Source: CAYRHJ01 sp964424105 (GTDB lineage: Bacteria > Planctomycetota > Phycisphaerae > UBA1845). Taken from it: a DNA stretch of 64,000 nucleotides. The first letter of the stretch is position 1, and every line of letters begins with the position of its first letter. The notes under the pieces are model-generated. The model had not been told where the DNA came from and ran no database searches. It saw only the letters and a program-made list of their open reading frames with translations. This document shows positions 27,466 through 36,380 of this stretch, one piece after another. The stretch lies in assembly GCA_964424105.1 (NCBI GenBank), contig CAYRHJ010000024.1, positions 1-64,000 of the forward strand, read 5' to 3'. Made by a program: the position numbers and the translations under genes.

Positions 27466-28439
27466 TGAATCGCCCCATCATTGAGAACAATGGTGACCTG
27501 GGACGACTGCGAATCTTCGCTGGGAGCAGCGTTCCCGACCTGGCGGATCGGATTTGCAAGTCCATCGGGATTCGGCGTGGCCGAGTCGCCATTGACCGGT
27601 TCCCCGATGGCGAACAGCTTATCAAGCTGGAGGACGACGTTCGCGGGAAAGACTGTTTTATCGTGCAATCCACCTGTCCGCCGGTGAATGACAACCTGGT
27701 GCAGTTGCTGATATTCATTGACTGCCTGAGGCGGGCGAGTGCGGATCGGATTACGGCGGTGATCCCCTATTTCGGCTATGCGAGGCAGGATCGAAAATCA
27801 GAGGGAAGGACGCCCATCACGGCGAAGCTGGTGGCCAACATGATCGCCAGCGCGGGCGTGGACCGTGTGCTGACGATGGATCTTCACGCGGATCAGATTC
27901 AAGGGTTTTTCGATATCCCGGTGGATCATCTGGCGGCGGCGCCGGTGCTGTGTGAGCATTTTACGAACCTGAATCTGCCGGATACGACCGTGGTTTCGCC
28001 CGACGTTGGTAACATCAAGACAGCCAGCGCGTTTACGTCGAGGCTTGGGGCGGAGCTGGCGGTCATTCACAAACGGCGAGATACCGGCCAACACGCCACG
28101 GCGGTGCGAATCATCGGAGACGTGCAGGGAAAGACGGTGTGTATTTTTGATGACATGGTCACCACGGCGGGCACGGCCTGCGAGGCCGCCAAGCTGGTTC
28201 GGGAACATGGGGCCACCCAGGTGTGCCTGGGCGCTACGCACGCGGTGTTTGCCGGCCCGGCCATTGAACGATTGAAGAAAGCGGAATTTCGATACATCGT
28301 GGTGACGGACACGATTCCGCTAAGTGAGGAAGCCAAGTGTTCGTTGAAGAATTTGACGGTGCTTTCCGTGGCGGACCTGATCGGCGAAGCGATTCGCCGC
28401 ATTCATACGCATGAATCGGTGAGCGCTTTGTTTTGCTAA
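27462..28439 (+). CDS. prs: Ribose-phosphate pyrophosphokinase
   Basis: Makes PRPP from ribose 5-phosphate and ATP for nucleotide, His and Trp synthesis. The N-terminal LRIFAGSSVPDLADRI, the flexible loop region RQDRKSEGRTPITAKLVA, the DLHADQIQGFFDIPVDHL signature and the PRPP-binding loop VCIFDDMVTTAGTACEAA are all present. The ATG at 27462 overlaps the glmU stop (ATGA), a sign of translational coupling; the next codon is also ATG. 325 residues, slightly over the usual 315. glmU-prs-rplY-pth is a widely conserved order. Confidence 0.96.
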   Translation: MMNRPIIENNGDLGRLRIFAGSSVPDLADRICKSIGIRRGRVAIDRFPDGEQLIKLEDDVRGKDCFIVQSTCPPVNDNLVQLLIFIDCLRRASADRITAVIPYFGYARQDRKSEGRTPITAKLVANMIASAGVDRVLTMDLHADQIQGFFDIPVDHLAAAPVLCEHFTNLNLPDTTVVSPDVGNIKTASAFTSRLGAELAVIHKRRDTGQHATAVRIIGDVQGKTVCIFDDMVTTAGTACEAAKLVREHGATQVCLGATHAVFAGPAIERLKKAEFRYIVVTDTIPLSEEAKCSLKNLTVLSVADLIGEAIRRIHTHESVSALFC

Positions 28440-28482
28440 GCGGCTGCGGGCTGCGGGTGTAAGAGTATAGGAGAAGATCAAC

Positions 28483-29127
28483 GTGGATATTCCAACCATT
28501 CAGGCTGAGGCTCGGACGCATTTGGGGAGCAAGGTCAATCGGCGCATTCGAAAGGCGGGGCAATTGCCGGGCATCATCTATGGTCACGGAGAAGAACCGG
28601 AGCCGATCGCCGTCTCCGCCCACGACATGAATCTACATGTCCAGCACGGCGCGCGAATATTGAACGTCGATATTGGTGGAACGGCCAACAAATACCTGAT
28701 CAAAGACGTTCAGTTCGATCATCTTCAAAAAGACATTATCCATTTTGATTTGGCGCGGGTTGGTCTGCACGAACGTGTACAGGTCGAGGTGGGCATTGAA
28801 CTGCGCGGGATTCCCAAGGGCGTCGCGGAAGGCGGGATTCTGGAGACGATGCGCAACAGCCTTCGCGTGGAGTGTGAGGTGTTGTCCATTCCGAAGACGC
28901 TGCACCCCTCGGTGGCGCATCTGGAAGTGGGGCAATCATTGTTGGTCAAGGAGATCGCGCTGCCCGAGGGCGTCGTGACGTTGGATGACCCGGAGGAAAA
29001 GGTGGCGATGGTTCGCATGCTGGCCATCCACGACGAGGAAACTCCGTTGGAAGGGGCGGAAGTGGCTGGGCCCGCGGAGCCTGAACGAATCGGAAGAGTG
29101 GCCGAAACGGACGAGGACAAGAGCTAA
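28483..29127 (+). CDS. rplY: 50S ribosomal protein L25, general stress (Ctc) type
   Basis: 214 residues, so the long Ctc form: an N-terminal 5S rRNA-binding domain (EARTHLGSKVNRRIRKAGQLPGII, then VQFDHLQKDIIHFDLARV) and a C-terminal beta domain (VEVGIELRGIPKGVAEGGILE, then TLHPSVAHLEVGQSLLVKEIALP). The tail is acidic. The start is a GTG at 28483 with AGGAGAAG before it. It lies between prs and pth as in many bacteria. Confidence 0.95.
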   Translation: MDIPTIQAEARTHLGSKVNRRIRKAGQLPGIIYGHGEEPEPIAVSAHDMNLHVQHGARILNVDIGGTANKYLIKDVQFDHLQKDIIHFDLARVGLHERVQVEVGIELRGIPKGVAEGGILETMRNSLRVECEVLSIPKTLHPSVAHLEVGQSLLVKEIALPEGVVTLDDPEEKVAMVRMLAIHDEETPLEGAEVAGPAEPERIGRVAETDEDKS

Positions 29128-29150
29128 CGGTGAGATGGGTGTGAAGACCC

Positions 29151-29705
29151 GTGGCCAAACTGATCATTGGACTTGGCAACCCCGGTACGCGGTACGCGGG
29201 GACGCGCCACAACCTTGGCTTCGTTGTCGTCAGCCGGTTATCCGATCGATGGCGAATTCCCCTTGGTCGCGAGAAATTTCACGCGAAGTGGGGCGACGGC
29301 GCCTACAAGGGCAGGCAGGTGGCGTTGTTGCAACCGATGACGTTCATGAATTTGAGCGGTCAGTCGGTTTGGCCGGCGGTGAAGTTTTACCAGGCGGCAC
29401 CGGAGGATTTGTTGGTGATCGTGGACGACACGGCGCTGCCGCTGGGAAAACTCCGCATGCGAACGCGGGGTTCTGCCGGCGGGCACAACGGATTGCAGAA
29501 CATTATCGATCGGGTGGGCAGTGACGAGTTTCATCGGCTGCGCTTGGGGATCGACAATGCGGACTGCCCGCAGGCGGACTATGTTTTGTCGCGATTTGGC
29601 GATGATGAACAGCCCGCGGTAGAGCGGATGGTTGGTGAGGCGGTCGAGGCGGTCGAAACGTGGTTGGAGGATGGGGCCGTCGCCACCATGAACCGCGTCA
29701 ACTAG
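29151..29705 (+). CDS. pth: Peptidyl-tRNA hydrolase
   Basis: Recycles peptidyl-tRNA that drops off ribosomes. The start motif KLIIGLGNPGTRYAGTRHNLGF contains the catalytic His and its Asn partner. The family phrases LLQPMTFMNLSGQSV, VIVDDTALPLGKLRMRTRGSA and GGHNGLQNII follow. 184 residues, normal. It begins with GTG at 29151, 23 bp after rplY. Confidence 0.96.
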   Translation: MAKLIIGLGNPGTRYAGTRHNLGFVVVSRLSDRWRIPLGREKFHAKWGDGAYKGRQVALLQPMTFMNLSGQSVWPAVKFYQAAPEDLLVIVDDTALPLGKLRMRTRGSAGGHNGLQNIIDRVGSDEFHRLRLGIDNADCPQADYVLSRFGDDEQPAVERMVGEAVEAVETWLEDGAVATMNRVN

Positions 29706-29771
29706 TCGGATTCGACGGACGGCGTAGGCCCTCGATCCTGTGACGTGCGGAGAATGACAAGGAGTCAGACA

Positions 29772-30290
29772 TTGAGACAATATGAAGGCCTGTTTTTGTT
29801 TGAATCGACGTTCGCGGCGGAATTCACGAACGTCGAAACGGAGTTGCAACGCATCATGGGTCGTGCTGGTGCGGAGGTGTTGCTGGTGGCCAAGTGGGAA
29901 GACCGCAAGCTGGCCTATGAAATCAAGCGTCAGAAGCGTGGCTGTTACGTCGTTGTCTATTTCACGGCACCGCCGGGGAAAATCACGGACATGGAGCGCG
30001 ACTGTCGTCTTTCCGAAGCGATCCTGCGGGTGTTGTTTCTAAACGCCGACGGCGTGTCCCGTGAACACATTGACCGCACCATCGAACGTTTGCAGGCGTC
30101 CGCATCTGGCAAATCGTCTGAACGATCCGACGAACGGCCTGGCGACGGTCGAGGCGGAGATTATCGCGGTCGGCGGCGGCAGTTCGACTCGGATGAGGAT
30201 GATGACGACGTTTCGTTCGATCGCCCCAGAAGGTCGACGGCTGTCGCAACGGAGAACGTTGATTCGTCGGACGTGGACGATAACTCGTAG
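29772..30290 (+). CDS. rpsF: 30S ribosomal protein S6 with long acidic/basic tail
   Basis: The S6 fold is clear in residues 1-95: RQYEGLFLFESTF, then VAKWEDRKLAYEIKRQKRGCYVVVYF, then AILRVLFLNAD. A tail of about 70 residues rich in Arg, Asp and Ser follows, longer than in E. coli. I place the start at the TTG at 29772 because AAGGAG sits eight to nine bases before it; ATGs at 29745 and 29754 would put that sequence inside the gene. It opens the rpsF-ssb-rplI-dnaB block. Confidence 0.93.
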   Translation: MRQYEGLFLFESTFAAEFTNVETELQRIMGRAGAEVLLVAKWEDRKLAYEIKRQKRGCYVVVYFTAPPGKITDMERDCRLSEAILRVLFLNADGVSREHIDRTIERLQASASGKSSERSDERPGDGRGGDYRGRRRQFDSDEDDDDVSFDRPRRSTAVATENVDSSDVDDNS

Positions 30291-30329
30291 CAACGGCGGC
30301 AGGGCGAGGTCCCGCGGTAAGGAGCAGCC

Positions 30330-30737
30330 ATGGCCAACTACAATCGCATCATTCTAGCGGGAAATATGACGCGCGATCCGGAATTATCCTACACGCCGTC
30401 GAGCACGGCGGTTTGTAAATTCGGCATGGCCGTCAATCGTCAATGGAACGATAAGCAGACAAATCAAAAGCGCGAAGAGGTCATGTTTGTCGATTGCACG
30501 GCCTGGGCACGATCAGCCGAGGTCATCAACCAGTATTGCCGCAAGGGAAGTCCTATTTTGGTGGAGGGTCGCCTGTCCTACGATACCTGGACCACACCCG
30601 AAGGTCAGAAGCGAAGTAAACACTCGGTTGTCGTCGAGACCTTTCAATTCCTGAGCAGCGGGCGGAGCGAGCGGTCCACGACGCCGGAGGAAGCGGGTTC
30701 TCCGGAAAGCGCCGTGCCGGATGATGTTCCATTCTAG
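30330..30737 (+). CDS. ssb: Single-stranded DNA-binding protein
   Basis: 135 residues. The OB fold covers about 1-110 (NRIILAGNMTRDPELSYTPS, then FVDCTAWARSAEVINQYCRKG, then LVEGRLSYDTW). A short linker leads to the acidic tip DDVPF, the docking tail for replication and repair partners. It lies 39 bp after rpsF. The usual next gene, rpsR, is missing from the 231-bp gap before rplI. Confidence 0.97.
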   Translation: MANYNRIILAGNMTRDPELSYTPSSTAVCKFGMAVNRQWNDKQTNQKREEVMFVDCTAWARSAEVINQYCRKGSPILVEGRLSYDTWTTPEGQKRSKHSVVVETFQFLSSGRSERSTTPEEAGSPESAVPDDVPF

Positions 30738-30968
30738 CGTTGCATGACAGGATGCCAAATGTGGCTGATAACAGGAGGAGTTGATTCATTAAGGTCTGTA
30801 CCGGGCTGAATTTCAGAGGTGTTACGCACCTGTTGAATGTGAAGCATCGGCTCGACGGAGCTAACAATGTGTGGGCGAGCGGATGATTTTGATCCCAGCT
30901 CGGATACAATAACAGGGGTCGGCGACGGTCGGTTCGAATTCGCCGCCGCATAGCTACGGGATGACGAG
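30738..30968. other. Gap between ssb and rplI where rpsR is usually found
   Basis: All frames are broken and none encodes the S18 signature (I-D-Y-K, or P-R-R-x-T-G). The site AGGAGG near 30775 is followed only by a short frame. The gap probably holds a leader or promoter for rplI-dnaB; TACAAT near 30904 is a possible -10. Confidence 0.5.
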
Positions 30969-31463
30969 ATGAAATTATTGTTGACCAAGGATCTGGGCCA
31001 CCTGGGTATCGTCGGAGACGTGATCGACGTTTCACCTGGTTACGGGCGTAATTATCTGCTTCCGCAAGGATTGGCTACGCAGGCGACGCGGGAGAACATC
31101 AAAGCGTTGGCTGAAGAGCGAAAGCGAGCCGAAGAGCGCCGCCGTCTGCATCATGAAGAGCTGGGCCGCCGTGCGGAGCGACTCCGCGACATTGAGGTCA
31201 CCATCGCCGCCGCCGCGAACGAGGAAGGTCTTCTGTACGGTTCCGTCGGGCAGCGTGAGATCGCGGCTGCCCTGCGGGATGAGGGTCACGATATTGAATC
31301 GCGGCACGTCTTGCTGCGTGAGCCGATCCGCCGATTGGATAATCTAACCGTGACCGTCCGGTTCGCTGAAAGTATCGAAGCTGAGGTGAAGGTCTGGGTC
31401 GTTCGCTCGCAGGCTACACCGGGTCGGGAAGAGGGCGACGAGCCGAGCGACGACGATCGGTAA
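30969..31463 (+). CDS. rplI: 50S ribosomal protein L9
   Basis: 164 residues. The N-terminal rRNA-binding domain reads MKLLLTKDLGHLGIVGDVID, then SPGYGRNYLLPQGLA. A long connecting helix (about 42-75) and the C-terminal domain (EEGLLYGSVGQREIAAALRDEG) follow. A short acidic tail is added. Upstream of dnaB as in most bacteria. Confidence 0.96.
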   Translation: MKLLLTKDLGHLGIVGDVIDVSPGYGRNYLLPQGLATQATRENIKALAEERKRAEERRRLHHEELGRRAERLRDIEVTIAAAANEEGLLYGSVGQREIAAALRDEGHDIESRHVLLREPIRRLDNLTVTVRFAESIEAEVKVWVVRSQATPGREEGDEPSDDDR

Positions 31464-31531
31464 CGCCCGGCGCCCGCATCCGACCTATATCCGTTGACGA
31501 CGCACTTGGGTTTACCCTGAGGTGTGAGACT

Positions 31532-32935
31532 ATGGCCACGCTCGCCCCATCGCGCCTTTCGAACAAGGTTTCCGGCGAGCGGGTTCCCCCGCATAACATC
31601 AACGCGGAAATGTCCGTGCTGGGGGCTATGATGTTGGATCGTGACGCCATCGCCAGCGTCCTGCCCATCATCCGCCACGAAGAGGCTCGCTGGTTCTACC
31701 GCCCCGATCATGAACAGCTTTTCCACGTCATTGTGGACATGTACGACGCCAATCGCGAGATCGATCTGGTCACCGTGCAGGATGAACTGACCCGCCGCGA
31801 CGTGTTGGATCAGGTCGGGGGCTTGAGCTACATCATCCAATTGGCTGAAAGCGTCCCCTCCATTGCCAACGCGGACCATTACGCCCGAATCGTTCGCGAC
31901 AAGGGAATCCTGCGGGAACTGATTCGCTGTTCGCATGAAATATCAGACGTCGCCTTCGCCGACAATCAGCCGGCGGACGAACTGCTCGACCTGGCTGAGC
32001 AAAAGCTGTTCGGCGTGACCGAGCGGCGCATCTCCCGGCAAGCATCCAAGCTTCGCGACCTGCTGAAAACGATTTATGAACAGGTGGAGCTGCGTGACGA
32101 CCGTTATCTGTCGGGCCTGCCGTCCGGCTTCACCGAGCTGGATGATCTGACCAGCGGATTTCAGGCGGGCGATTTTATCATCGTCGCCGGTCGACCATCG
32201 ATGGGAAAGACCGCATTGGGTTTGACGATTTGCGAACACCTGGCCGCCAATGAAAAAAAGCCGGTCGTCTTTTTTTCCATGGAGATGAGCAATCAGCAGG
32301 TGGCCCAGCGCATCATGTGCAGCCGCGGTCGAATTGATTCACATCGATTCCGCAAGGGCATGCTGGACGATTCCGACATCGAGCAGCTTGCCTACGTTTG
32401 TGATGACCTCGCGGGGGCGCCGTTTTACGTGGACGACACGCCGGGCATGACCGTGTTGGAACTGCGAGCCAAGACCCGCCGTCTCGTCCGCCAGCACGAC
32501 ATCCAAGCCGTCTTTGTCGATTACATTCAACTGATGAGTTCGCCCGGAGCCGACAATCGCCAACAGGAGATTTCCACGATCAGTTCCGGATTGAAGGCCT
32601 TGGGCCGGGAGTTGAACATCCCCATCATCGCCATGGCCCAGCTCAATCGACAAGCCGAAGGTCGCGAGGGTCATCGGCCCCGAATGAGCGACCTGCGCGA
32701 ATCCGGCGCGCTCGAGCAGGACGCCGACGTCATCCTGCTCATCCACCGCGAAGAATACTACAAACCGCAAAGCGTCGAAGCCCAGGGAATCGCCGAAGTC
32801 ATCATTGCCAAACAGCGCAACGGTCCCACTGACATCATCAAGCTGAATTTCAACAAGCGACTGACGCGGTTTGACAACCTGAGTCTCGTGCACGAACCCG
32901 GCGGCCACATGCCCGCATCCGACGTGCCCTTCTAG
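31532..32935 (+). CDS. dnaB: Replicative DNA helicase
   Basis: Hexameric helicase of the replication fork, 467 residues. The N-terminal domain begins PPHNINAEMSVLGAMMLDRDA. After the linker the RecA-like motor shows Walker A VAGRPSMGKTALGL (about 215-228), FFSMEMSNQQVAQR, Walker B AVFVDYIQLMSSPG and the RMSDLRESGALEQDADVILL box. No intein is present. It ends the plus-strand block, with a repeat-filled region behind it. Confidence 0.97.
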   Translation: MATLAPSRLSNKVSGERVPPHNINAEMSVLGAMMLDRDAIASVLPIIRHEEARWFYRPDHEQLFHVIVDMYDANREIDLVTVQDELTRRDVLDQVGGLSYIIQLAESVPSIANADHYARIVRDKGILRELIRCSHEISDVAFADNQPADELLDLAEQKLFGVTERRISRQASKLRDLLKTIYEQVELRDDRYLSGLPSGFTELDDLTSGFQAGDFIIVAGRPSMGKTALGLTICEHLAANEKKPVVFFSMEMSNQQVAQRIMCSRGRIDSHRFRKGMLDDSDIEQLAYVCDDLAGAPFYVDDTPGMTVLELRAKTRRLVRQHDIQAVFVDYIQLMSSPGADNRQQEISTISSGLKALGRELNIPIIAMAQLNRQAEGREGHRPRMSDLRESGALEQDADVILLIHREEYYKPQSVEAQGIAEVIIAKQRNGPTDIIKLNFNKRLTRFDNLSLVHEPGGHMPASDVPF

Positions 32936-33557
32936 TATGAACTTTCTCGCCGTTGACATCTTATCAGAGCCGCGACCGTTACGGAGCGGTCCGTTACGAA
33001 ACGCACACTTGTCCGAGCCGCGAGCGCAAAGCGAGCGGTCCCCCGCGCCCCGTAATTTCGGCGAAAGCCCCGTCATTCCGGCGAAAGCCCCGTCATTCCG
33101 GCAAAAGCCCCGTCACTCCGGCGCAGGCGGGGTGCCCCATTCATCGCGCAGCGATGGGTGGGGTCACGATGATTGTCGCCCGGAGGATTGCGAATACGCA
33201 AGCCAACTCCTGGTTCATCATCGTCATCATCATCATCATCGCCGACCCACCCTATGCTTCGCAAAGGATGGGGCACCCATCGGCTGCACATCATCGATTC
33301 CCCCACCTCCAAAGGAGGTGGGCCACCCGGACAAATAAAGACCGCTCCCTGACGGTCGCGGCTCTGTTAAGAAGCGGGTGAAACCCGCCCTGGATTCCGG
33401 CGTTCGCCGGAATGACGGTTGTGGGTTGTCTGGATTCCGGCCTGCGCCGGAATGACACAGGCAGGCGCGCGCCGGAATGACACAGGCAGGCGCGCGCCGG
33501 AATGACGCACGCAGACAGTCGCGGCTTGGTCATGAAATTGCCGACGAATAATCCGAA
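32936..33557. repeat. Repeat-filled region between dnaB and purN
   Basis: 622 bp without genes. It contains the 26-nt family at 32967-32991, 33015-33040 and 33340-33364. A triple run of GTCATTCCGGCGAAAGCCCC-type units lies at 33063-33115. The palindrome CCCACCTCCAAAGGAGGTGG at about 33302 is shared with 14748. A CAT/ATC microsatellite is at 33216-33240. A cluster of CCGG palindromes follows at 33390-33510, including two tandem units CACAGGCAGGCGCGCGCCGG. Confidence 0.88.
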
Positions 33558-34184
33558 TTATCCCGATTGACCGGCCAGCGCCCTATAGCTCGGAACCCTT
33601 CCATCTGCGAACATTTGAATGACCTGCGGATAGGCGATGCACTCCTCCGCGAACACCCGATCCGCCAACGACTCGGCTGTATCATCCCGACGCACGGTAA
33701 CGCGACGCTGGAGTATGATCGGGCCATGATCGTACTCGTTATCGCAGTAGTGAACGGTGCATCCGGATTCCTTTTCACCTGCCGCCAGAACGGCTTCGTG
33801 AACCTTCAATCCGTAATACCCGTAGCCACCGAATTTGGGCAACAGCGCCGGGTGTATGTTGATCACCCTGCCTTGGTAGCGAGGCGGTATTCGCCATAGC
33901 GTCGTGAAACCGCATAGGCAAATCAACTGCACCCCGGCAATATCCAACAGACCGGCCATTCGTTCGTGGAAACCGCTTTCATCATTGGCGCTCGACTGCA
34001 CGACATGCGTCGTCAACCCGCACTTGGCCGCCCGGTCCAATCCCTGTACGCCATCCCGCGAGCTGATGACGCACTCGACACGGGCGCTGAGTGTGCCCGC
34101 CGCGATGCATTCATGAATGTTTTGCATCGTCCGGCCTGATCCCGAAATCAGCAGGCCCAATCGCAATGGATTCGTTTCAACCAT
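33558..34184 (-). CDS. purN: Phosphoribosylglycinamide formyltransferase
   Basis: Transfers formyl from 10-formyl-THF to GAR in purine synthesis. The N-terminal LRLGLLISGSGRTMQNI binds substrate. The active-site segment reads GRVINIHPALLPKFGGYG, with the catalytic Asn and His, and GCTVHYCDNEYDHGPII supplies the Asp. 208 residues, normal. It is downstream of the MATE gene on the same strand with 67 bp between. Confidence 0.95.
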   Translation of the reverse strand: MVETNPLRLGLLISGSGRTMQNIHECIAAGTLSARVECVISSRDGVQGLDRAAKCGLTTHVVQSSANDESGFHERMAGLLDIAGVQLICLCGFTTLWRIPPRYQGRVINIHPALLPKFGGYGYYGLKVHEAVLAAGEKESGCTVHYCDNEYDHGPIILQRRVTVRRDDTAESLADRVFAEECIAYPQVIQMFADGRVPSYRALAGQSG

Positions 34185-34251
34185 GCGGTCGCATCAGCAA
34201 TTCTAGATGATCGGCCCCAACGTCCCTGACTGACGCGGCGGCGGTTATGCA

Positions 34252-35718
34252 TCATGCCGGCTGCTCGCCAGTCGTACCGGGAATCACGCTGTCCCGCGAT
34301 GTTTCATTCGCAGCCGCCGGGTGCTCGGCAGGGTCGCGGAACAGATCGATCTTCATCCAGTCTCGGCGAGACCAGCGACGGCAAAACCAAATTCCCGACA
34401 AGATAATCAAGACGGATGCGGCGATCCAAGGCCCCAGGCTTCCCAGGTCGGGGCGCAGCTCCGCCATGGCGAAGCCCCCGCCGATGACCACGATCCAATG
34501 CGACACTGCGAAGACGATGGACGGCACCAAAGTATCGCCGGCCCCGCGCAGCGCATTGCTGTAACCCATCATCAGGGCGTCGAACACCTGAAAAACGGCT
34601 GCACAGACCATGACCAAGGCCCCAATGCGAATGACGTCCGCATCCGCACAGAAGAACCCCACCAATTCGTTCCGCCATATGAAATAGATCAACGACATCG
34701 CGATCATGTAACACAACATCAACACCGTGCACACATGGGTCAATCGAACCGCTCGCAACGGATCTCCCGCACCGATCGATCGACCCACCAACGAGCAGAT
34801 GGCCATCCCCACCCCCATGCAGGGAATGAAACTGACCCGCAAGTACTGCCATGCCGCGTTGGTGGCGAGTTGATGCGTCTTTCCAAAATAACTTCCCACC
34901 AGCACGACCGTAAACGTGGCCCAGACAATCACATCACTGCACCACTGCCATCCACAAGGCCCACCGACCCGTACGATCTTCAATATCTTCTGAACGTCCA
35001 ATCGCCACGTGGAACGACTCTGAAATTCGCGGTCCATCTCGCTCCCGCACAAACACCAGACCAATCGCACCGCCCGGTAACTCGTTCCAATCACCAGCCC
35101 CCAAGCGGCCCCGGCGACTCCCATCGCCGGCAGCCCGAATGACCCGAAGATCAACACATAGCTCGCCCCCGCGTTCACCAGCAGGCCCTCCAACGCGGTG
35201 ACCATGGTCACCATCGGTCGATGGATCCCATTGAAAAAGGCGCACAAGGCCGCGTTGATTATCGTCGGCCCGACCGTCCAATATGCGATCGTGATGTATT
35301 GCTTTTCAAGGTCCTGAATGGCGGAGTCATGCCCGGCCCATCCAATGACCGCCGGCAAGAATGGCCACAATAGGCCGCCGATCAACCACAGGGCCAATGA
35401 CAAATACAATCCCTGCCAAGCGAATGCGCTGCAACTTCGCCGATCCCCCCGTCCCAGGGATTGCGACGCCAGCGTCGTGATGATGCTGACCATGCCCAGG
35501 CCAATCACGATGTAACAAAACATGATCATCTGGCCCGGCAGAATGGCGGCCAATGCGTCGGTGTCACCGGTTCGGCTGATCATCCAGTAATCCGACACGT
35601 CCATCAACATGCGGCAGCAGTTGGCCACCACGATGGGGAAAGACATGCGAATCACTTCAATGATTTCGTTGCGATCGCCCACCCAACGTGTGACGATCCT
35701 CGAAAAGGTCGTAGACAT
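34252..35718 (-). CDS. MATE family multidrug/organic cation exporter
   Basis: About 488 residues with roughly twelve membrane helices in two halves, the MATE pattern: EVIRMSFPIVVANCCRMLMDVSDYWMI, then MVSIITTLASQSLGRGDRR, then ALCAFFNGIHRPMV, and a second-half counterpart MGVGMAICSLVGRSIGAGDP with ALMMGYSNALRGAGDTLVPS. MATE proteins export cationic drugs or metabolites using sodium or proton gradients; the substrate here is unknown. I chose ATG 35718 (MSTTFSRIV); the longer frame upstream runs through the terminator at 35742-35774 and is unlikely to be translated. It must have its own promoter, or read through that terminator. Confidence 0.9.
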   Translation of the reverse strand: MSTTFSRIVTRWVGDRNEIIEVIRMSFPIVVANCCRMLMDVSDYWMISRTGDTDALAAILPGQMIMFCYIVIGLGMVSIITTLASQSLGRGDRRSCSAFAWQGLYLSLALWLIGGLLWPFLPAVIGWAGHDSAIQDLEKQYITIAYWTVGPTIINAALCAFFNGIHRPMVTMVTALEGLLVNAGASYVLIFGSFGLPAMGVAGAAWGLVIGTSYRAVRLVWCLCGSEMDREFQSRSTWRLDVQKILKIVRVGGPCGWQWCSDVIVWATFTVVLVGSYFGKTHQLATNAAWQYLRVSFIPCMGVGMAICSLVGRSIGAGDPLRAVRLTHVCTVLMLCYMIAMSLIYFIWRNELVGFFCADADVIRIGALVMVCAAVFQVFDALMMGYSNALRGAGDTLVPSIVFAVSHWIVVIGGGFAMAELRPDLGSLGPWIAASVLIILSGIWFCRRWSRRDWMKIDLFRDPAEHPAAANETSRDSVIPGTTGEQPA

Positions 35719-35741
35719 ATGGCCCCGCCATAACGAAAACG

Positions 35742-35774
35742 AAAAAACCCCGGAAACCGCTTGGGCTCCCGGGG
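35742..35774 (-). terminator. Rho-independent terminator of the 25-codon gene
   Basis: On the minus strand CCCCGG (35769-35774) pairs with CCGGGG (35748-35753), with extra G-A/T-T pairing possible inside, followed by TTTTTT (35742-35747). It lies 33 bp past the small frame's stop and 24 bp before the MATE start. Confidence 0.88.
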
Positions 35775-35806
35775 CTGGTTTAGCACGTCTTTCTCGATGC
35801 AGAACC

Positions 35807-35884
35807 CTAGGAACCCGCCTCCTTTGCGCACACACGGTCATTGACCGGCGTGACGGTAAATAGACTGCCCTGTTGGTTCAACAT
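35807..35884 (-). CDS. 25-residue small protein in its own transcription unit
   Basis: Minus strand. ATG at 35884 is preceded by AGGAG with eight bases between, ideal spacing. The frame reads M-L-N-Q-Q-G-S-L-F-T-V-T-P-V-N-D-R-V-C-A and five more residues to TAG. Upstream is a near-perfect sigma-70 promoter; downstream is a strong terminator. The predicted transcript is about 160 nt with an 18-nt leader. There is no hydrophobic helix or signal peptide. It may be a real microprotein, a leader peptide controlling readthrough into the MATE exporter, or the coding part of a dual-function small RNA. I do not recognise it. Confidence 0.6.
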   Translation of the reverse strand: MLNQQGSLFTVTPVNDRVCAKEAGS

Positions 35885-35908
35885 CTGCCTCGCTCCTGAA
35901 CAATACCG

Positions 35909-35938
35909 TTTATAGCACACGGTCGCGGCCGGTGTCAA
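35909..35938 (-). promoter_or_regulatory. Strong sigma-70-type promoter of the 25-codon gene
   Basis: On the minus strand TTGACA (35933-35938, 6/6), an 18-bp spacer, and TATAAA (35909-35914, 5/6). The predicted start is near 35902, 18 nt before the ATG. Confidence 0.82.
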
Positions 35939-35967
35939 CCCTTCACGGAACAACCGCGGGGTCCCGG

Positions 35968-36246
35968 GTGCATGACACTTTAGGCGGAGCCATTGCGCCG
36001 CCCCGAACGGGGCGCAGGACGGTAGCCACGGGTGAAGCGAAGCGCAACCCGTGGTTGCCAGTCCGCCCCACAATGACCGCCCCGCAAGGGGCGGAGGAGG
36101 TTGCGCCGGCTTCCTCCGCCCCTGCCGGGGCGGGGGTTCATAGGGTCAGGTTTCCACGGGTTCCGCCGCCTGCGGCGGCTCCACCCGTGGCTACGTTCCG
36201 TCGCCCCTTGCGGGGCGAAGATCTACCCGCCTAAACTGTCACGGAC
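35968..36246. mobile_element. 279-bp MITE-like element with 20-bp terminal inverted repeats
   Basis: Left end GTGCATGACACTTTAGGCGG (35968-35987); the right end (36227-36246) is its reverse complement at 17 of 20 positions. The inside has no gene and is packed with palindromes (CCGCCCCGCAAGGGGCGG near 36078, GCCGCCTGCGGCGG near 36167) and facing copies of an ACCCGTGG-type motif. The flanks share GGGTCCC (about 35959-35965 and 36250-36256), a possible target duplication. Non-autonomous; no transposase with these ends is in the window. Confidence 0.7.
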
Positions 36247-36380
36247 CGTCGGGTCCCACACTTGGGCGAAATCTCGCAACGCGTCAAGCTCAAGAGATTG
36301 GGCACACTTCGCGAAACTTTCGACAGGATCGGGCGAAATGTTAAGTGCGAATAGGCCGGACGTGTGCAGCTTTCAATGAT

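Noticed and set aside
30738..30968. Diverged rpsR gene
   Set aside because: No frame keeps the S18 signature, and stops interrupt all three frames.
33390..33515. Array-like series of similar units, possible CRISPR
   Set aside because: Units are dispersed palindromes shared with other loci; there are no unique spacers of constant length and no cas genes.
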